The notes under the pieces: model-generated
What the model was told of the DNA's origin: nothing
The model's database searches: none
What the model saw: only the letters and a program-made list of their open reading frames with translations
Program-made: the position numbers and the translations under genes
DNA from: Pseudomonas sp. PICF141
GTDB lineage: Bacteria; Pseudomonadota; Gammaproteobacteria; Pseudomonadales; Pseudomonadaceae
Length of the DNA stretch: 39,149 nt
Direction of reading: 5' to 3'
Assembly (NCBI RefSeq): GCF_002286815.1
Contig: NZ_MUNM01000085.1
Location: forward strand, 1-39,149
Part shown: positions 1 through 8,058 of the stretch, piece by piece
Layout of the letters: each line of letters opens with the position of its first letter
How positions within the stretch are numbered: the stretch's first letter is position 1

Positions 1-105
1 GCCACACAAGCTCCAGCCACACAAGCTCCAGCCACACAAGCTCCAGCCACACAAGCTCCAGCCACACAAGCTCCAGCCACACAAGCTCCAGTCAAACAAG
101 CTCCC
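1..105. repeat. 15-bp tandem repeat array, cut by the window edge
   Basis: The unit GCCACACAAGCTCCA occurs six times without change (1-90), followed by a degenerate seventh copy (91-105). The array probably continues upstream of the window. On the plus strand it can be read as Ala-Thr-Gln-Ala-Pro repeats, and this frame stays open to the NosP-like start codon at 235. On the minus strand the unit TGTGGCTGGAGCTTG resembles the outer arm of the palindromic repeats found later in the window, so it may be an amplified fragment of such an element (inference). There are no spacers, so it is not a CRISPR array. Confidence 0.95.
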
Positions 106-153
106 GCCACGCCATCGTGCAAATCCCCCTCTCATCCCATCGAACCCCCCACC

Positions 154-178
154 CACTACCCAAGTAGCATTCGTCCCC
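154..178 (+). promoter_or_regulatory. Putative response-regulator site 1, upstream of nosP
   Basis: The sequence CACTACCCAAGTAGCATTCG followed by TCCCC matches the recurrent TACYAAGG-type motif of this island. TAC begins at 157, 78 nt before the NosP-like start codon. The assignment to the ErbR/AgmR-type regulator encoded at 4092-4757 is inferred from repetition and position only. Confidence 0.5.
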
Positions 179-234
179 GCCCGCAGGCTTCGTACACTCG
201 TGCCTCATACAGGCGCACCGGCGAGGGGCGAGCA

Positions 235-1398
235 ATGGAGCAGGTTCAGAACGACGGAGTGGTCAGCGCCATGTCCCAGGCCACCGATGCCCAGCAAGCG
301 GCGCAGGATCTGGCGCGACAACTCTTGCATCCGCATTTGGGCTTTGTGCTGTTCTTCTGCTCCGCCGAGTACGACTTACAGGCGCTGGGCCAGGCCTTGC
401 AGGAAAGTTTCGGCGGCATCCGGCTGGTGGGTTGCACCAGCGCCGGGGAAATCACCCCCCAAGGTTATGGCCGCAGTTGCGTGACGGCGGTGGGCTTCGA
501 TCATCGGCACTTTTCCATCTCCACCGAACTGATCGACGAGATGGAGCATTTCAGCCTGATCGATGCCCAGCAAATGGTCGAACGACTGGTCAGTGGCTGT
601 CGCAGCAACACCTTGGCGCCGATCAAGGGCAACAGCTTTGCCCTGACCCTGCTCGATGGCCTGTCCAGTCGTGAGGAAATGGTTCTCGCAGCCCTGAGTG
701 CGGCGCTGGGCGACATTCCGCATTTCGGCGGTTCGGCCGGCGACGACAACTACCTGACCCACACCCACGTGTATTTCGGCGGCGAGTTTCACAGCGGCGC
801 GGCGGTGGTGGTGCTGGTCAACACCTGGCTGGACTTCGAAGTCTTCACCACCCACCACATCCTGCCCAGGGCCGAGAAACTGGTGGTCACCGCTGCCGAC
901 AGCGCCTCGCGCCGGGTGTTCGAACTGAACGCCGAACCCGCCGCCGAAGAGTACGCCCGGCACATCGGCGTGGCGGTGGCCGACCTCGATTATCGGGTCT
1001 TTGCCGCACACCCGTTGGCGGTGCGCATCAACGATCAGTATTACGTGCGGGCGATCCAGCAGGTTCATCCGGACCTGAGCCTGAGTTTCTACTGCGCAGT
1101 GGAAAACGGCATCGTCCTCACCGTCATGACCCCCGGCCCCATGCTGCCGAATCTGCAAAACCTGTTCGACGGTTTGCAGGAGCGTCTCGGGGACCTGTTG
1201 CTGACCATCGGCTGCGATTGTTTTCTCAGGCGTCTGGAACTGGAAGACGGCGGCAATCTCGAGCAGATCGGCGGGTTTTTGCGGGATCAGCGGGTGATGG
1301 GTTTCAACACCTACGGAGAACAGTTCAATGGCATGCACATCAACCAGACCTTCACCGGGGTTGCCATTGCCCGAGGCCGAACCCCTGGACAGCGCTGA
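235..1398 (+). CDS. nosP: FIST-domain signal protein, NosP-like
   Basis: A 387-residue cytoplasmic protein with no signal peptide or membrane segment. Its FIST_N part spans about residues 30-230, with features such as the GFVLFFCSAEYD strand and the GCTSAGEI and FGGSAGDD loops. FIST_C follows to about 380. The family binds small ligands. In P. aeruginosa the homologue NosP is a haem protein that senses nitric oxide and controls the adjacent kinase NahK. The same adjacency is seen here: the kinase start overlaps the end of this gene by 71 nt, so the two are probably translated together. The start at 235 is chosen because GAGGGG lies at 223-228. The frame is open upstream through the tandem repeat, but no better start is visible. 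Haem binding cannot be read from the sequence. Confidence 0.85.
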   Translation: MEQVQNDGVVSAMSQATDAQQAAQDLARQLLHPHLGFVLFFCSAEYDLQALGQALQESFGGIRLVGCTSAGEITPQGYGRSCVTAVGFDHRHFSISTELIDEMEHFSLIDAQQMVERLVSGCRSNTLAPIKGNSFALTLLDGLSSREEMVLAALSAALGDIPHFGGSAGDDNYLTHTHVYFGGEFHSGAAVVVLVNTWLDFEVFTTHHILPRAEKLVVTAADSASRRVFELNAEPAAEEYARHIGVAVADLDYRVFAAHPLAVRINDQYYVRAIQQVHPDLSLSFYCAVENGIVLTVMTPGPMLPNLQNLFDGLQERLGDLLLTIGCDCFLRRLELEDGGNLEQIGGFLRDQRVMGFNTYGEQFNGMHINQTFTGVAIARGRTPGQR

Positions 1399-3961
1399 CC
1401 TTCAGGCGCAAATCGCCAGCCTGCGCCGCGAAAACCACAAATTGCAGCGCATCAATGGCGCGCTGATCGAGCGCATCGAATCCGGCATCACCCGCGGTAA
1501 CGACCCGTATGCGGCGTTCCAGCATTCGGTGGTGCTGGCCGAACAGGTGCGTGAGCGCACCGATGCCCTGAACCAGGCCATGGCCGAACTCAAGGCGGGC
1601 AATCATTTGCTCAGCGAAGCGCGGCTGCGGGCCGAAACGGCCCATCAACACTTGATCGACGCCATCGAAAGCATCTCCGACGCCTTTGTGCTGTTCGATG
1701 CCAAGCAGCGGATCGTGCTGTTCAACAGCCGCTTCAAGGCGTTCTGGGGCAACAGTCGGGTGCGGATCAACGCCGGCATGCGCTTGCGCGAGGTCAAGCG
1801 GCTCATGACCGCGACCGGACTGTTCAGCGAAGAACCCCGTGGGCATGCCGACGAAAACCTGCTCTATCGCCTGCACAACGGGCGCTGGCTGCAAGTCAGC
1901 GAACGGCCGACTCAGGAAGGCGGGCGGGTGATTCTGTTCACTGACATTACCGACGTCAAACTCAGCGAAACCCTGCGCCGTGAACAGGCCGTGGCGCAGA
2001 AGTCGCACTTGTTGCAACGGGCGGTCGACAACCTGTCCCAAGGCGTGGCGATGGTCAACGCCGAGGGCATTCTGGAACTGTGGAACCGGCGCTTCCTGGA
2101 ACTCAGCGGCCTGGCACCGGTGGCGGCTCATCGACCGTTCGCCGAAGTGATTGCCGACAGCGAACTGAACCTGCTGACCCCGGCCAGTCGCGATCAAAAC
2201 GGGCGGCACGTGCAGGAATGCGAGCAGCGCCTCTACGATGGCCGGGTGCTGGAAATCCGCACCCATCCGTTGCCCACCGGCGGTTTCGTCAACACCTTCA
2301 CCGACATCACCGAACGCTACCAGCACGCCGAAGCCCTCAGCGAAAGCGAGCGCTGGATTCGCCTGATCACCGACCATGTGCCGGCGCTGATTGCCTACCT
2401 GAATGCCGATCTGGTTTATGAATTCACTAACAAGGTCTATGAAGAATGGTACTGCTGGCCCCGGGGCGTGATGCTCGGGCAGAGCCTGCGCGAAGTTCAC
2501 AGCGAGCAACATTACCAGCGCCTGGAAGCCTACGTGGCCCGGGCCCTGGCCGGCGAGAGCGTGACCTTCGAGTTTGCTGAAACCAACATCAACAATCAGG
2601 AGCGCTACATGCTGCGCTCCTACGTGCCCAATCGCCTGGCCACCGGAGAAGTGGTGGGGATTTTCGTGTTGATCCGTGACATCACCGAGCGTCGCCGCAC
2701 CGCCGAGGCGTTGCATCAGGCCTATCAGAACCTTGAATTGCGGGTGCGCGAACGCACCACCGAACTGACGACTCTCAATGACCAATTACTGCGTGAAATC
2801 GATGAACGCCGCCGGGTGGAATCACGCTTGCGCGAGGCCAAGCTCGAGGCCGAGCAGGCCAACCTGTCGAAAACCAAGTTTCTCGCAGCGGTCAGTCACG
2901 ATTTGCTGCAACCGCTGAATGCCGCGCGGCTGTTTACCAGCGCCTTGCTCGAACGCCGGGAGCCGGTGGCCAACGAAACGCTGGTGCGCAACGTGAGCAA
3001 TTCCCTGGAAGACGTGGAAAACCTGCTGGGTACGCTGGTGGACATTTCCAAACTCGATGCCGGGGTGATCAAGGCGGATATTGCGCCCTTTGCCCTGAGC
3101 GAACTGCTGGAAAACCTCGCCGCCGAATACACCCAAGTGGCCCGCAGCGAAGGCCTCGAGCTGCATTTCATCCCGTGTTCGGCGCTGGTGCGCAGTGACA
3201 TTCAGTTGCTCGCGCGGATCCTGCGTAATCTGCTGAGTAATGCCATTCGCTACACCTACAGTGGGCGTGTGGTGCTCGGTTGCCGACGTCATCATCAGCG
3301 GTTGACCATTGAAGTCTGGGACAGCGGCATGGGCATTGCTGAAAACCGTCTGGAGGAGATTTTTCAGGAGTTCAAGCGCGGTGACGTGCAGCGTCCCGAT
3401 CAGGATCGCGGTTTGGGGCTGGGCCTGGCGATCGTGGAGAAAATCGCGCGCATTCTCGGCCACCGGATTCACGTGCGTTCGTGGCCGGGCAAGGGCTCGA
3501 TGTTTTCCGTCGAAGTGCCGTTGAGTGCCACGGCGCCCAAGGCGTTGCCGAACCTGCTGATGAGCGAACCGATGCTCGAGCGCCTGCGCGGTGCGCGGGT
3601 GTGGGTGCTGGACAATGACGCGGCGATTTGTGCGGGGATGCGCACCTTGCTCGAAGGTTGGGGCTGTCGGGTGATCACGGCGCTGTCGGAAGAAGACCTG
3701 GCGCGGCAAGTGGATAATTATCACGACGAAGCCGACCTGCTGATCGCCGACTATCACCTGGATGATGAGCAAAATGGTGTCGATGCCGTGGCCCGGATCA
3801 ACGCCCGTCGTGCTTCAGCGATCCCGGCGATGATGATCACCGCCAACTACAGCAACGAACTCAAACAGCAAATCCGTGAACTGGGCCACACCCTGATGCA
3901 CAAACCGGTGCGGCCGATGAAACTCAAGACGGCGATGAGTCATTTGCTGGGTCGGCCTTGA
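1328..3961 (+). CDS. nahK: Soluble hybrid sensor histidine kinase, NahK/ErcS' type
   Basis: An 877-residue kinase without transmembrane segments. Order of parts: an N-terminal coiled coil (about 15-90), three PAS-like domains (about 100-220, 230-340 and 345-465), a coiled-coil linker, HisKA with the phosphoacceptor His524 in SHDLLQPLNAARL, HATPase (N box NLLSNAIRYT, G box GLGLGLAIV) and a C-terminal receiver with Asp808 in LIADYHLD and the Lys of HKPV. It matches the ErcS'/NahK kinases associated with ethanol-oxidation regulation and nitric-oxide signalling in Pseudomonas. ATG 1328 has GGAG at 1315-1318. TTG codons at 1361 and 1367 are weaker alternatives, so the first dozen residues are uncertain. 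The protein has no DNA-binding domain, so it must act through a separate regulator or a phosphotransfer protein; the closest candidate is the regulator encoded convergently at 4092-4757. Confidence 0.88.
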   Translation: MACTSTRPSPGLPLPEAEPLDSADLQAQIASLRRENHKLQRINGALIERIESGITRGNDPYAAFQHSVVLAEQVRERTDALNQAMAELKAGNHLLSEARLRAETAHQHLIDAIESISDAFVLFDAKQRIVLFNSRFKAFWGNSRVRINAGMRLREVKRLMTATGLFSEEPRGHADENLLYRLHNGRWLQVSERPTQEGGRVILFTDITDVKLSETLRREQAVAQKSHLLQRAVDNLSQGVAMVNAEGILELWNRRFLELSGLAPVAAHRPFAEVIADSELNLLTPASRDQNGRHVQECEQRLYDGRVLEIRTHPLPTGGFVNTFTDITERYQHAEALSESERWIRLITDHVPALIAYLNADLVYEFTNKVYEEWYCWPRGVMLGQSLREVHSEQHYQRLEAYVARALAGESVTFEFAETNINNQERYMLRSYVPNRLATGEVVGIFVLIRDITERRRTAEALHQAYQNLELRVRERTTELTTLNDQLLREIDERRRVESRLREAKLEAEQANLSKTKFLAAVSHDLLQPLNAARLFTSALLERREPVANETLVRNVSNSLEDVENLLGTLVDISKLDAGVIKADIAPFALSELLENLAAEYTQVARSEGLELHFIPCSALVRSDIQLLARILRNLLSNAIRYTYSGRVVLGCRRHHQRLTIEVWDSGMGIAENRLEEIFQEFKRGDVQRPDQDRGLGLGLAIVEKIARILGHRIHVRSWPGKGSMFSVEVPLSATAPKALPNLLMSEPMLERLRGARVWVLDNDAAICAGMRTLLEGWGCRVITALSEEDLARQVDNYHDEADLLIADYHLDDEQNGVDAVARINARRASAIPAMMITANYSNELKQQIRELGHTLMHKPVRPMKLKTAMSHLLGRP

Positions 3962-3979
3962 GTTTTCTGGTGTTTGTCT

Positions 3980-4090
3980 GATCATTCCCACGCTCTGCGT
4001 GGGAATGCAGCCCGGGACGCTCTGCGTCCCTTCCAGAGCCGAACGCGGAGCGTCCGTTGAGGCATTCCCACGCAGCGCGTGGGAACGATC
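3980..4090. repeat. Type A palindromic repeat, full length
   Basis: About 110 bp bounded by inverted GATCrTTCCCACGC / GCGTGGGAACGATC ends, with inner arms such as GGGACGCTCTGCGTCCC. It lies between the convergent kinase and response-regulator genes and ends one base before the regulator stop codon. It could act as a bidirectional transcription end. This is one of six type A copies in the window. Confidence 0.92.
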
Positions 4091-4091
4091 A

Positions 4092-4757
4092 TCAACGCCG
4101 CAAATACGACCCGAAATCAATATCCCCGGCACTCAAAATCGCCTGCACCCGATTGTGCACATTGAGTTTGCGCAATATCGCCGAGACGTGGGCCTTGACC
4201 GTGGTTTCGGCGATTTCCAGGGTGTAGGCGATCTGCTTGTTCGATTCGCCCTTGGTCATGCGCTCAAGCACCAACAACTGCTTGCGGGTCAGCGCCTGGA
4301 GTAATTCGGGCGGGAAGCTCGGGGTGTCATTCATCCGGCGATGAGTGCTGCTTTTCTGCGTGCGGATAATGTCCGGCGGCAGGTACACATTGCCATTGAG
4401 AATCTGCTGGATGGCGTCGGTCATCTGCACCCGTGGCGACGACTTGGTAATGAAGCCCACCGCGCCATAAGTGATGGCTTGCAGCACGATTTGCTTGTCC
4501 TGCTCGGCCGAGACGATCACCACCGGAATGGTCGGCGCCTCGTTGCGCAGGTTGATCAGGCCATTGAGGCCGTGCATGCCAGGCATGTTCAGGTCAAGCA
4601 GGATCAGGTCCAGGTCATCGTGTTCCTGGGTCAGGGCCAGGGCGCTGTCGAGGTCGGCGGTTTCCATGACCTCGCTGCCGGGGAAACCGTCGCTGATGAC
4701 GTTATGAATGGCTTCGCGAAACAGCGGGTGATCGTCGGCAATCAAAATTTTGTACAT
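4092..4757 (-). CDS. erbR: LuxR/NarL-family response regulator, ErbR (AgmR/PedR1) type
   Basis: A 221-residue regulator. The receiver domain (1-120) has acidic residues Asp8-Asp9, phosphoacceptor Asp55 in LLDLNMPG and a conserved Lys near residue 105 in FITKSSP. A LuxR-type helix-turn-helix follows at about 150-215 (LTRKQLLVLERMTKG through ETTVKAHVSAILRKL). Homologues ErbR/AgmR in P. aeruginosa and PedR1 in P. putida control PQQ-dependent alcohol oxidation and PQQ synthesis. It is the only response regulator with an output domain in the window, while two hybrid kinases lie at the two ends of the island. GAGGTGA sits just before the ATG. The rhodanese-like gene ends 57 nt upstream on the same strand, so the pair may share the promoter carrying motif site 2, which would give autoregulation (inference). 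Confidence 0.88.
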   Translation of the reverse strand: MYKILIADDHPLFREAIHNVISDGFPGSEVMETADLDSALALTQEHDDLDLILLDLNMPGMHGLNGLINLRNEAPTIPVVIVSAEQDKQIVLQAITYGAVGFITKSSPRVQMTDAIQQILNGNVYLPPDIIRTQKSSTHRRMNDTPSFPPELLQALTRKQLLVLERMTKGESNKQIAYTLEIAETTVKAHVSAILRKLNVHNRVQAILSAGDIDFGSYLRR

Positions 4758-4814
4758 GGCCTTTCACCTCATTATTTTTGATCCGGGTGTGGCTACAACA
4801 CGCAAGCGCTCACG

Positions 4815-5372
4815 TCAGGGAAAGGGCTCGGGCTTTGCCTGCGTCACGGGCAGATTCGCCGCTTGCCAGGCATCCAGTCCGTCGCGGTACCAATACAGTG
4901 TTTTATAGCCTATGGACGCGGCGCGTTTTACCGCGTTCCAGCTCAACCAGCAATCGGAGCGGCAGTAAAAGACCAACGGTCGCCTCAGGTCGCCCGCCGT
5001 CAATTGCTGCAGGTGACGCGCGAAATAGTCCTGCCACGGGGGCGTCAGGTCACCGTCACCGGTATTGGCCAGCCAATGGCTGCCGGGCAGGTTTTCATGG
5101 GGTTCGTCTTCGATGAAACGCCCTTGCAGCCACTGCCGGCGGTAGACATCGATCAGCAGCGGCGGGGGCGTCTGCTTGAGCAGGTTTTGCAGGGCCGGCG
5201 TGTCGATGATACTCGCGCCCTGGAGTTGAGTCGGGGTCGGGCTGCGGTACAGACCGATGCGATAACCGTCGGCGGAAAACAGCGCTGTTTCAGCCTGCGC
5301 GACGCCCAGCAACAGGCTCAGCGACAGCGCGGCGAGAGAAGGGCACAGCAGAACACGTCGTGCACGGGGCAT
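4815..5372 (-). CDS. PQQ-associated rhodanese-like CxxxCW-motif protein
   Basis: A 185-residue exported protein. Residues 1-27 form a signal peptide (positive start, SLAALSLSLLLGVAQA). The rest is a rhodanese-like domain whose active loop carries FYCRSDCWLSWNA, the cysteine motif that names the family of PQQ-dependent catabolism-associated CxxCW proteins. The family occurs beside quinoprotein alcohol dehydrogenases, but its reaction is not established. A periplasmic sulfur or thiol role would fit with the SoxYZ-like and SoxH-like proteins encoded at 10975-12685 (inference). Motif site 2 lies about 80-100 nt upstream of the start. Confidence 0.8.
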   Translation of the reverse strand: MPRARRVLLCPSLAALSLSLLLGVAQAETALFSADGYRIGLYRSPTPTQLQGASIIDTPALQNLLKQTPPPLLIDVYRRQWLQGRFIEDEPHENLPGSHWLANTGDGDLTPPWQDYFARHLQQLTAGDLRRPLVFYCRSDCWLSWNAVKRAASIGYKTLYWYRDGLDAWQAANLPVTQAKPEPFP

Positions 5373-5450
5373 GGGGTTCAGTCCTTATAGTTATGAACCC
5401 ATTACATGCCAGTAGCGGTGCATTGTGAATGCGACGATAGACAGGAAAAC

Positions 5451-5472
5451 CAGTACTAAAGTAGTAATTTTG
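5451..5472 (-). promoter_or_regulatory. Putative response-regulator site 2, upstream of the rhodanese-like gene
   Basis: CAGTACTAAAGTAGTAATTT on the plus strand contains the near-palindrome TACTAAAGTA. Read on the minus strand it becomes TTACTACTTTAGTACTGG, closely resembling site 3 read the same way (TTAATACCTTGGTACTGG). It lies 79-100 nt before the rhodanese-like start codon. This is the most palindromic example of the motif in the window. Confidence 0.5.
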
Positions 5473-5491
5473 TGCTGGATTGCCGGATATT

Positions 5492-5522
5492 GATCGTTCC
5501 CACGCGGAGCGTGGGAACGATC
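5492..5522. repeat. Type A repeat, single-hairpin remnant
   Basis: TGATCGTTCCCACGC, GA and GCGTGGGAACGATC form a near-perfect hairpin that keeps only the outer arms of the type A element. It lies 12 nt beyond the pedC stop codon and may end that transcript. It could also be a decayed or minimal copy of the longer element. Confidence 0.88.
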
Positions 5523-5534
5523 GGGTCGGAGCTG

Positions 5535-6326
5535 TCAGTTGGTTTTGCGCAGCGCCGCATGCTGCGGGTTGAAGGTGAGTACCGCCAGCAGGGCGAACAC
5601 CAGCGTCAGCCCCACGCATACTGCCAGCGCAACCGGATTGAAACGTTCATACAGCGCAAACCGCACCAGTTCCACCGCATGAGTAAAGGGGTTCAAGGCG
5701 CACAGCCAATACAACCACTCGCTGGACTCGCGCATTTTCCATAGCGGATACAGCGCCGACGACAGGAAGAACAGCGGGAAGATCACGAAATTCATCACCC
5801 CGGCAAAGTTCTCCAGCTGGCGGATGGCGTTGGACAGCAACAGGCCCAGCGCGCTGAGCATCAATGCCACCAACAGCAACGCCGGCAGTGCCAGCAACAA
5901 ACCCATGGCCGGCGGTTGCACGCCGTACACCCAGGCAATCGCCAGAAAGGCATACACCTGCAACAGCGAAATCAGCGACGTCGCCAGCAATTTGCTGCAC
6001 AGCAGGAAGGTCCGGGGCAGAGGGCTGGTCAGCAAGACGCGCATGCTGCCCATCTCCCGGTCGTAGACCATCGACAGCGAACCTTGCATGCCGTTGAACA
6101 ACAGGATCATGCAGGCCAGGCCCGGGATGATGTAAACCTCGTAGGGAATGTAAGTGTCGTAGGGCTCGATGATGGCGATGCCGAGCGCCGCGCGAAAACC
6201 GGCGGCGAACACCAGCAGCCACAGCAGCGGCCGCACCAGTGCGCTGAGAAACCGCGTGCGCTGCAACACGAAACGCAGCCATTCACGCAGCACGATACCG
6301 CTGAAACATTGCCAATAAGCGTTCAT
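5535..6326 (-). CDS. pedC: ABC-2 type permease of the PQQ/lanthanide-linked system, PedC
   Basis: A 263-residue inner-membrane protein with about six hydrophobic segments and the ABC-2 permease organisation (N-terminal amphipathic stretch, then VRPLLWLLVFAAGFRAALG, a central cluster of helices and a C-terminal helix LAVCVGLTLVFALLAVL). It matches the family called alcohol ABC transporter permease, PedC. In P. putida KT2440 the PedA1A2BC system is reported to be needed for growth at low lanthanide levels. ATG 6326 overlaps the ATPase stop codon as ATGA, so the two are translationally coupled. ABC-2 permeases are usually exporters, which is at odds with the periplasmic binding protein encoded in the same operon. 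Confidence 0.85.
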   Translation of the reverse strand: MNAYWQCFSGIVLREWLRFVLQRTRFLSALVRPLLWLLVFAAGFRAALGIAIIEPYDTYIPYEVYIIPGLACMILLFNGMQGSLSMVYDREMGSMRVLLTSPLPRTFLLCSKLLATSLISLLQVYAFLAIAWVYGVQPPAMGLLLALPALLLVALMLSALGLLLSNAIRQLENFAGVMNFVIFPLFFLSSALYPLWKMRESSEWLYWLCALNPFTHAVELVRFALYERFNPVALAVCVGLTLVFALLAVLTFNPQHAALRKTN

Positions 6327-7066
6327 CCGACGATTGCTCCTGAAGGGGCCGGGGTGGTCAGGCGAGCGAAGGCCGAACCGAGGTCGCCGCCATGTTCCAG
6401 GCTCAGGGCATCGGCCTGTCCGCTGGCCACCAAGCGGCCTTGATGCAGGATCAGCAAGTCGTCGCTGGGCTGCACCTCATCCAGCAAATGAGTGGTCCAG
6501 AGCACGCTGATCGTGTGCTCCCGGCACAGGCTGCGGATGTGTTGGTTGAGCGCCAGGCGACTGGCCGGATCGAGGCCAACGCTGGCCTCATCGAGCAGCA
6601 ACAGGCTTGGCTCATGCAGCAACGCGCGGGCGATCTCCACCCGCCGACGATGGCCGCCATTGAGTTCGCGTACTCGTTCGCCCCGGCGCTCGGTCAAGGT
6701 CTGGCGCGCCAGTTCGGCGTCGACCCGTAGCCCGGTCTGGCGCCGGGACAAGCCATGCAGTGCGGCGTGGTAACGCAGGTTTTGCTCGACGCTGAGGTCC
6801 AGATCCAACGTGCTTTGCTGGAACACCACGCCCAATTGCTTCAGCGCCGCACGTGCCGAAGTGCGCAAGGAGCAACCACCCACCCGAATATCACCGCACT
6901 GCACATCGTAAAGCCGGGTGAGCAGGGCAATCAGCGTCGATTTGCCCGCGCCATTCGGTCCGAGCAACGCCGCAAAACGCCCGGGTGCCAGGTTGAAACT
7001 CACCTGACGCAAGGCCTCCCGCGCGCCGTAAGCGAAACTCAGGTCGCTGACTTCAAGGGCATTCAT
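6323..7066 (-). CDS. pedB: ABC transporter ATPase, PedB
   Basis: A 247-residue cytoplasmic ATPase: Walker A LLGPNGAGKSTLIALL, Q loop VVFQQSTLDLDL, signature ELNGGHRRRVEIARALL (Asn replaces the usual Ser, and His the usual Gln), Walker B SLLLLDEASVGLDP and switch His in WTTHLLDEV. It matches the ATP-binding subunit of the PQQ-dependent alcohol dehydrogenase system. The ATG at 7066 overlaps the beta-propeller stop codon as ATGA. A GTG 21 nt upstream is in frame but lies inside the previous gene and is less likely. Four-base overlaps on both sides show a tightly coupled operon. Confidence 0.88.
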   Translation of the reverse strand: MNALEVSDLSFAYGAREALRQVSFNLAPGRFAALLGPNGAGKSTLIALLTRLYDVQCGDIRVGGCSLRTSARAALKQLGVVFQQSTLDLDLSVEQNLRYHAALHGLSRRQTGLRVDAELARQTLTERRGERVRELNGGHRRRVEIARALLHEPSLLLLDEASVGLDPASRLALNQHIRSLCREHTISVLWTTHLLDEVQPSDDLLILHQGRLVASGQADALSLEHGGDLGSAFARLTTPAPSGAIVG

Positions 7067-8022
7067 GGCGTCACCACCACGCCCCACGGATAGCGCCCGA
7101 CCTTCACCGATTTGCTGACTTTGAGGCTGTCGACATCGATCACCGACACGTCGCCACTGACGCCATTGGTGGCCAGCAGTTGCTTCTGATCCGGGGTGAA
7201 CGACATTTGCCAGACCCGCCGGCCCACTAGCAGATAATCAAGGACCTCGAAGGTCTTGGCGTCGATCACCGCCACATGATTGGCCGGGCCGAGGGCGACG
7301 AAACCGTATTTGCCATCGGCGCTGAGTTTGACCCCCACCGGCTGAACCTTGTCCGGGTGTACGCCTTTGATCTGGAACGTCAGGGTCTTGAGGACCTTGC
7401 GGCTGGCGACGTCGAGAATCGTCACAGTGCCGCCGATTTCCGCCGAGGCCCACAGCTGCGAGCCATCGGGATTGAATTCGACGAAACGCGGCCGCTGATC
7501 GACCAGGGTGTTGTCGGCCAGGGTCTGGGTGCTGGTGTCGATCCAGTGCAGCATGTTGGTGGTTTCACTGGTGTTCACCGCCCACTTGCCGTCGGGGCTG
7601 ACGGCCATGCCTTCAGGCTCGACGCCGACGCTGATCTGCCCGAGCACCTTGGAGGTTTCAGTGTCGATCACCGTCACCAGCGCATCGTCCTCGTTGGAGA
7701 CGTACAGCCAGCGGTTGTTGGGGTGCAGGGCAAATTGTTCGGGGTCTTTGCCCGAGGGCAGTTCCTTGATGATCTTGCGCGTGGCGATGTCCATCACCTG
7801 GACCCGGTCCGAATCGCTGGCGCAGATGTACAGCAACTTGTTGTCGTGGGACAGCAACAGGCCGCGCGGGCGCTGGCCGACAGGTAAGGTGTCGGTGACT
7901 TGCAGGGTCTGCATATCGATCAGGCTCAGGCTGTTGTCCTTTTCGTTGGAGACCCAGGCGGTGCTGGCAGCGACATGCCCGGCGGCGAGCAGCAGGGCGC
8001 AGGAGAGCAGGGTGCGGCGCAT
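7063..8022 (-). CDS. pedA2: Periplasmic YVTN beta-propeller protein, PedA2
   Basis: A 319-residue exported protein. Residues 1-19 are a signal peptide ending in AAS. Seven or so repeats follow, with patterns such as AWVSNEKDNSLSLID, LYVSNEDDALVTVID and LLATNGVSGDVSVID, typical of YVTN propellers. It belongs to the PQQ-dependent catabolism-associated beta-propeller family and corresponds to PedA2 of the P. putida PedA1A2BC system. The start has a strong AAGGA ribosome site about 10 nt upstream. It follows the binding-protein gene by 36 nt. A role in presenting a metal or cofactor to the ABC system is inferred from context. Confidence 0.85.
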   Translation of the reverse strand: MRRTLLSCALLLAAGHVAASTAWVSNEKDNSLSLIDMQTLQVTDTLPVGQRPRGLLLSHDNKLLYICASDSDRVQVMDIATRKIIKELPSGKDPEQFALHPNNRWLYVSNEDDALVTVIDTETSKVLGQISVGVEPEGMAVSPDGKWAVNTSETTNMLHWIDTSTQTLADNTLVDQRPRFVEFNPDGSQLWASAEIGGTVTILDVASRKVLKTLTFQIKGVHPDKVQPVGVKLSADGKYGFVALGPANHVAVIDAKTFEVLDYLLVGRRVWQMSFTPDQKQLLATNGVSGDVSVIDVDSLKVSKSVKVGRYPWGVVVTP

Positions 8023-8058
8023 GGCGGATTCCTTCTTGTTGTTGTCGTGAAAAAAGGA

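Noticed and set aside
1..105. CRISPR-like array
   Set aside because: Units of 15 bp are directly adjacent with no spacers, and no cas genes are present.
376..1338. Long open frame on the minus strand opposite nosP
   Set aside because: It mirrors a well-recognised FIST protein, has a composition typical of an antisense high-GC frame (rich in His, Gln, Gly, Val) and no recognisable domain.
1352..2785. 477-residue open frame opposite the first kinase
   Set aside because: The plus-strand kinase has intact PAS, HisKA and ATPase motifs. The antisense product shows no motif and no ribosome site.
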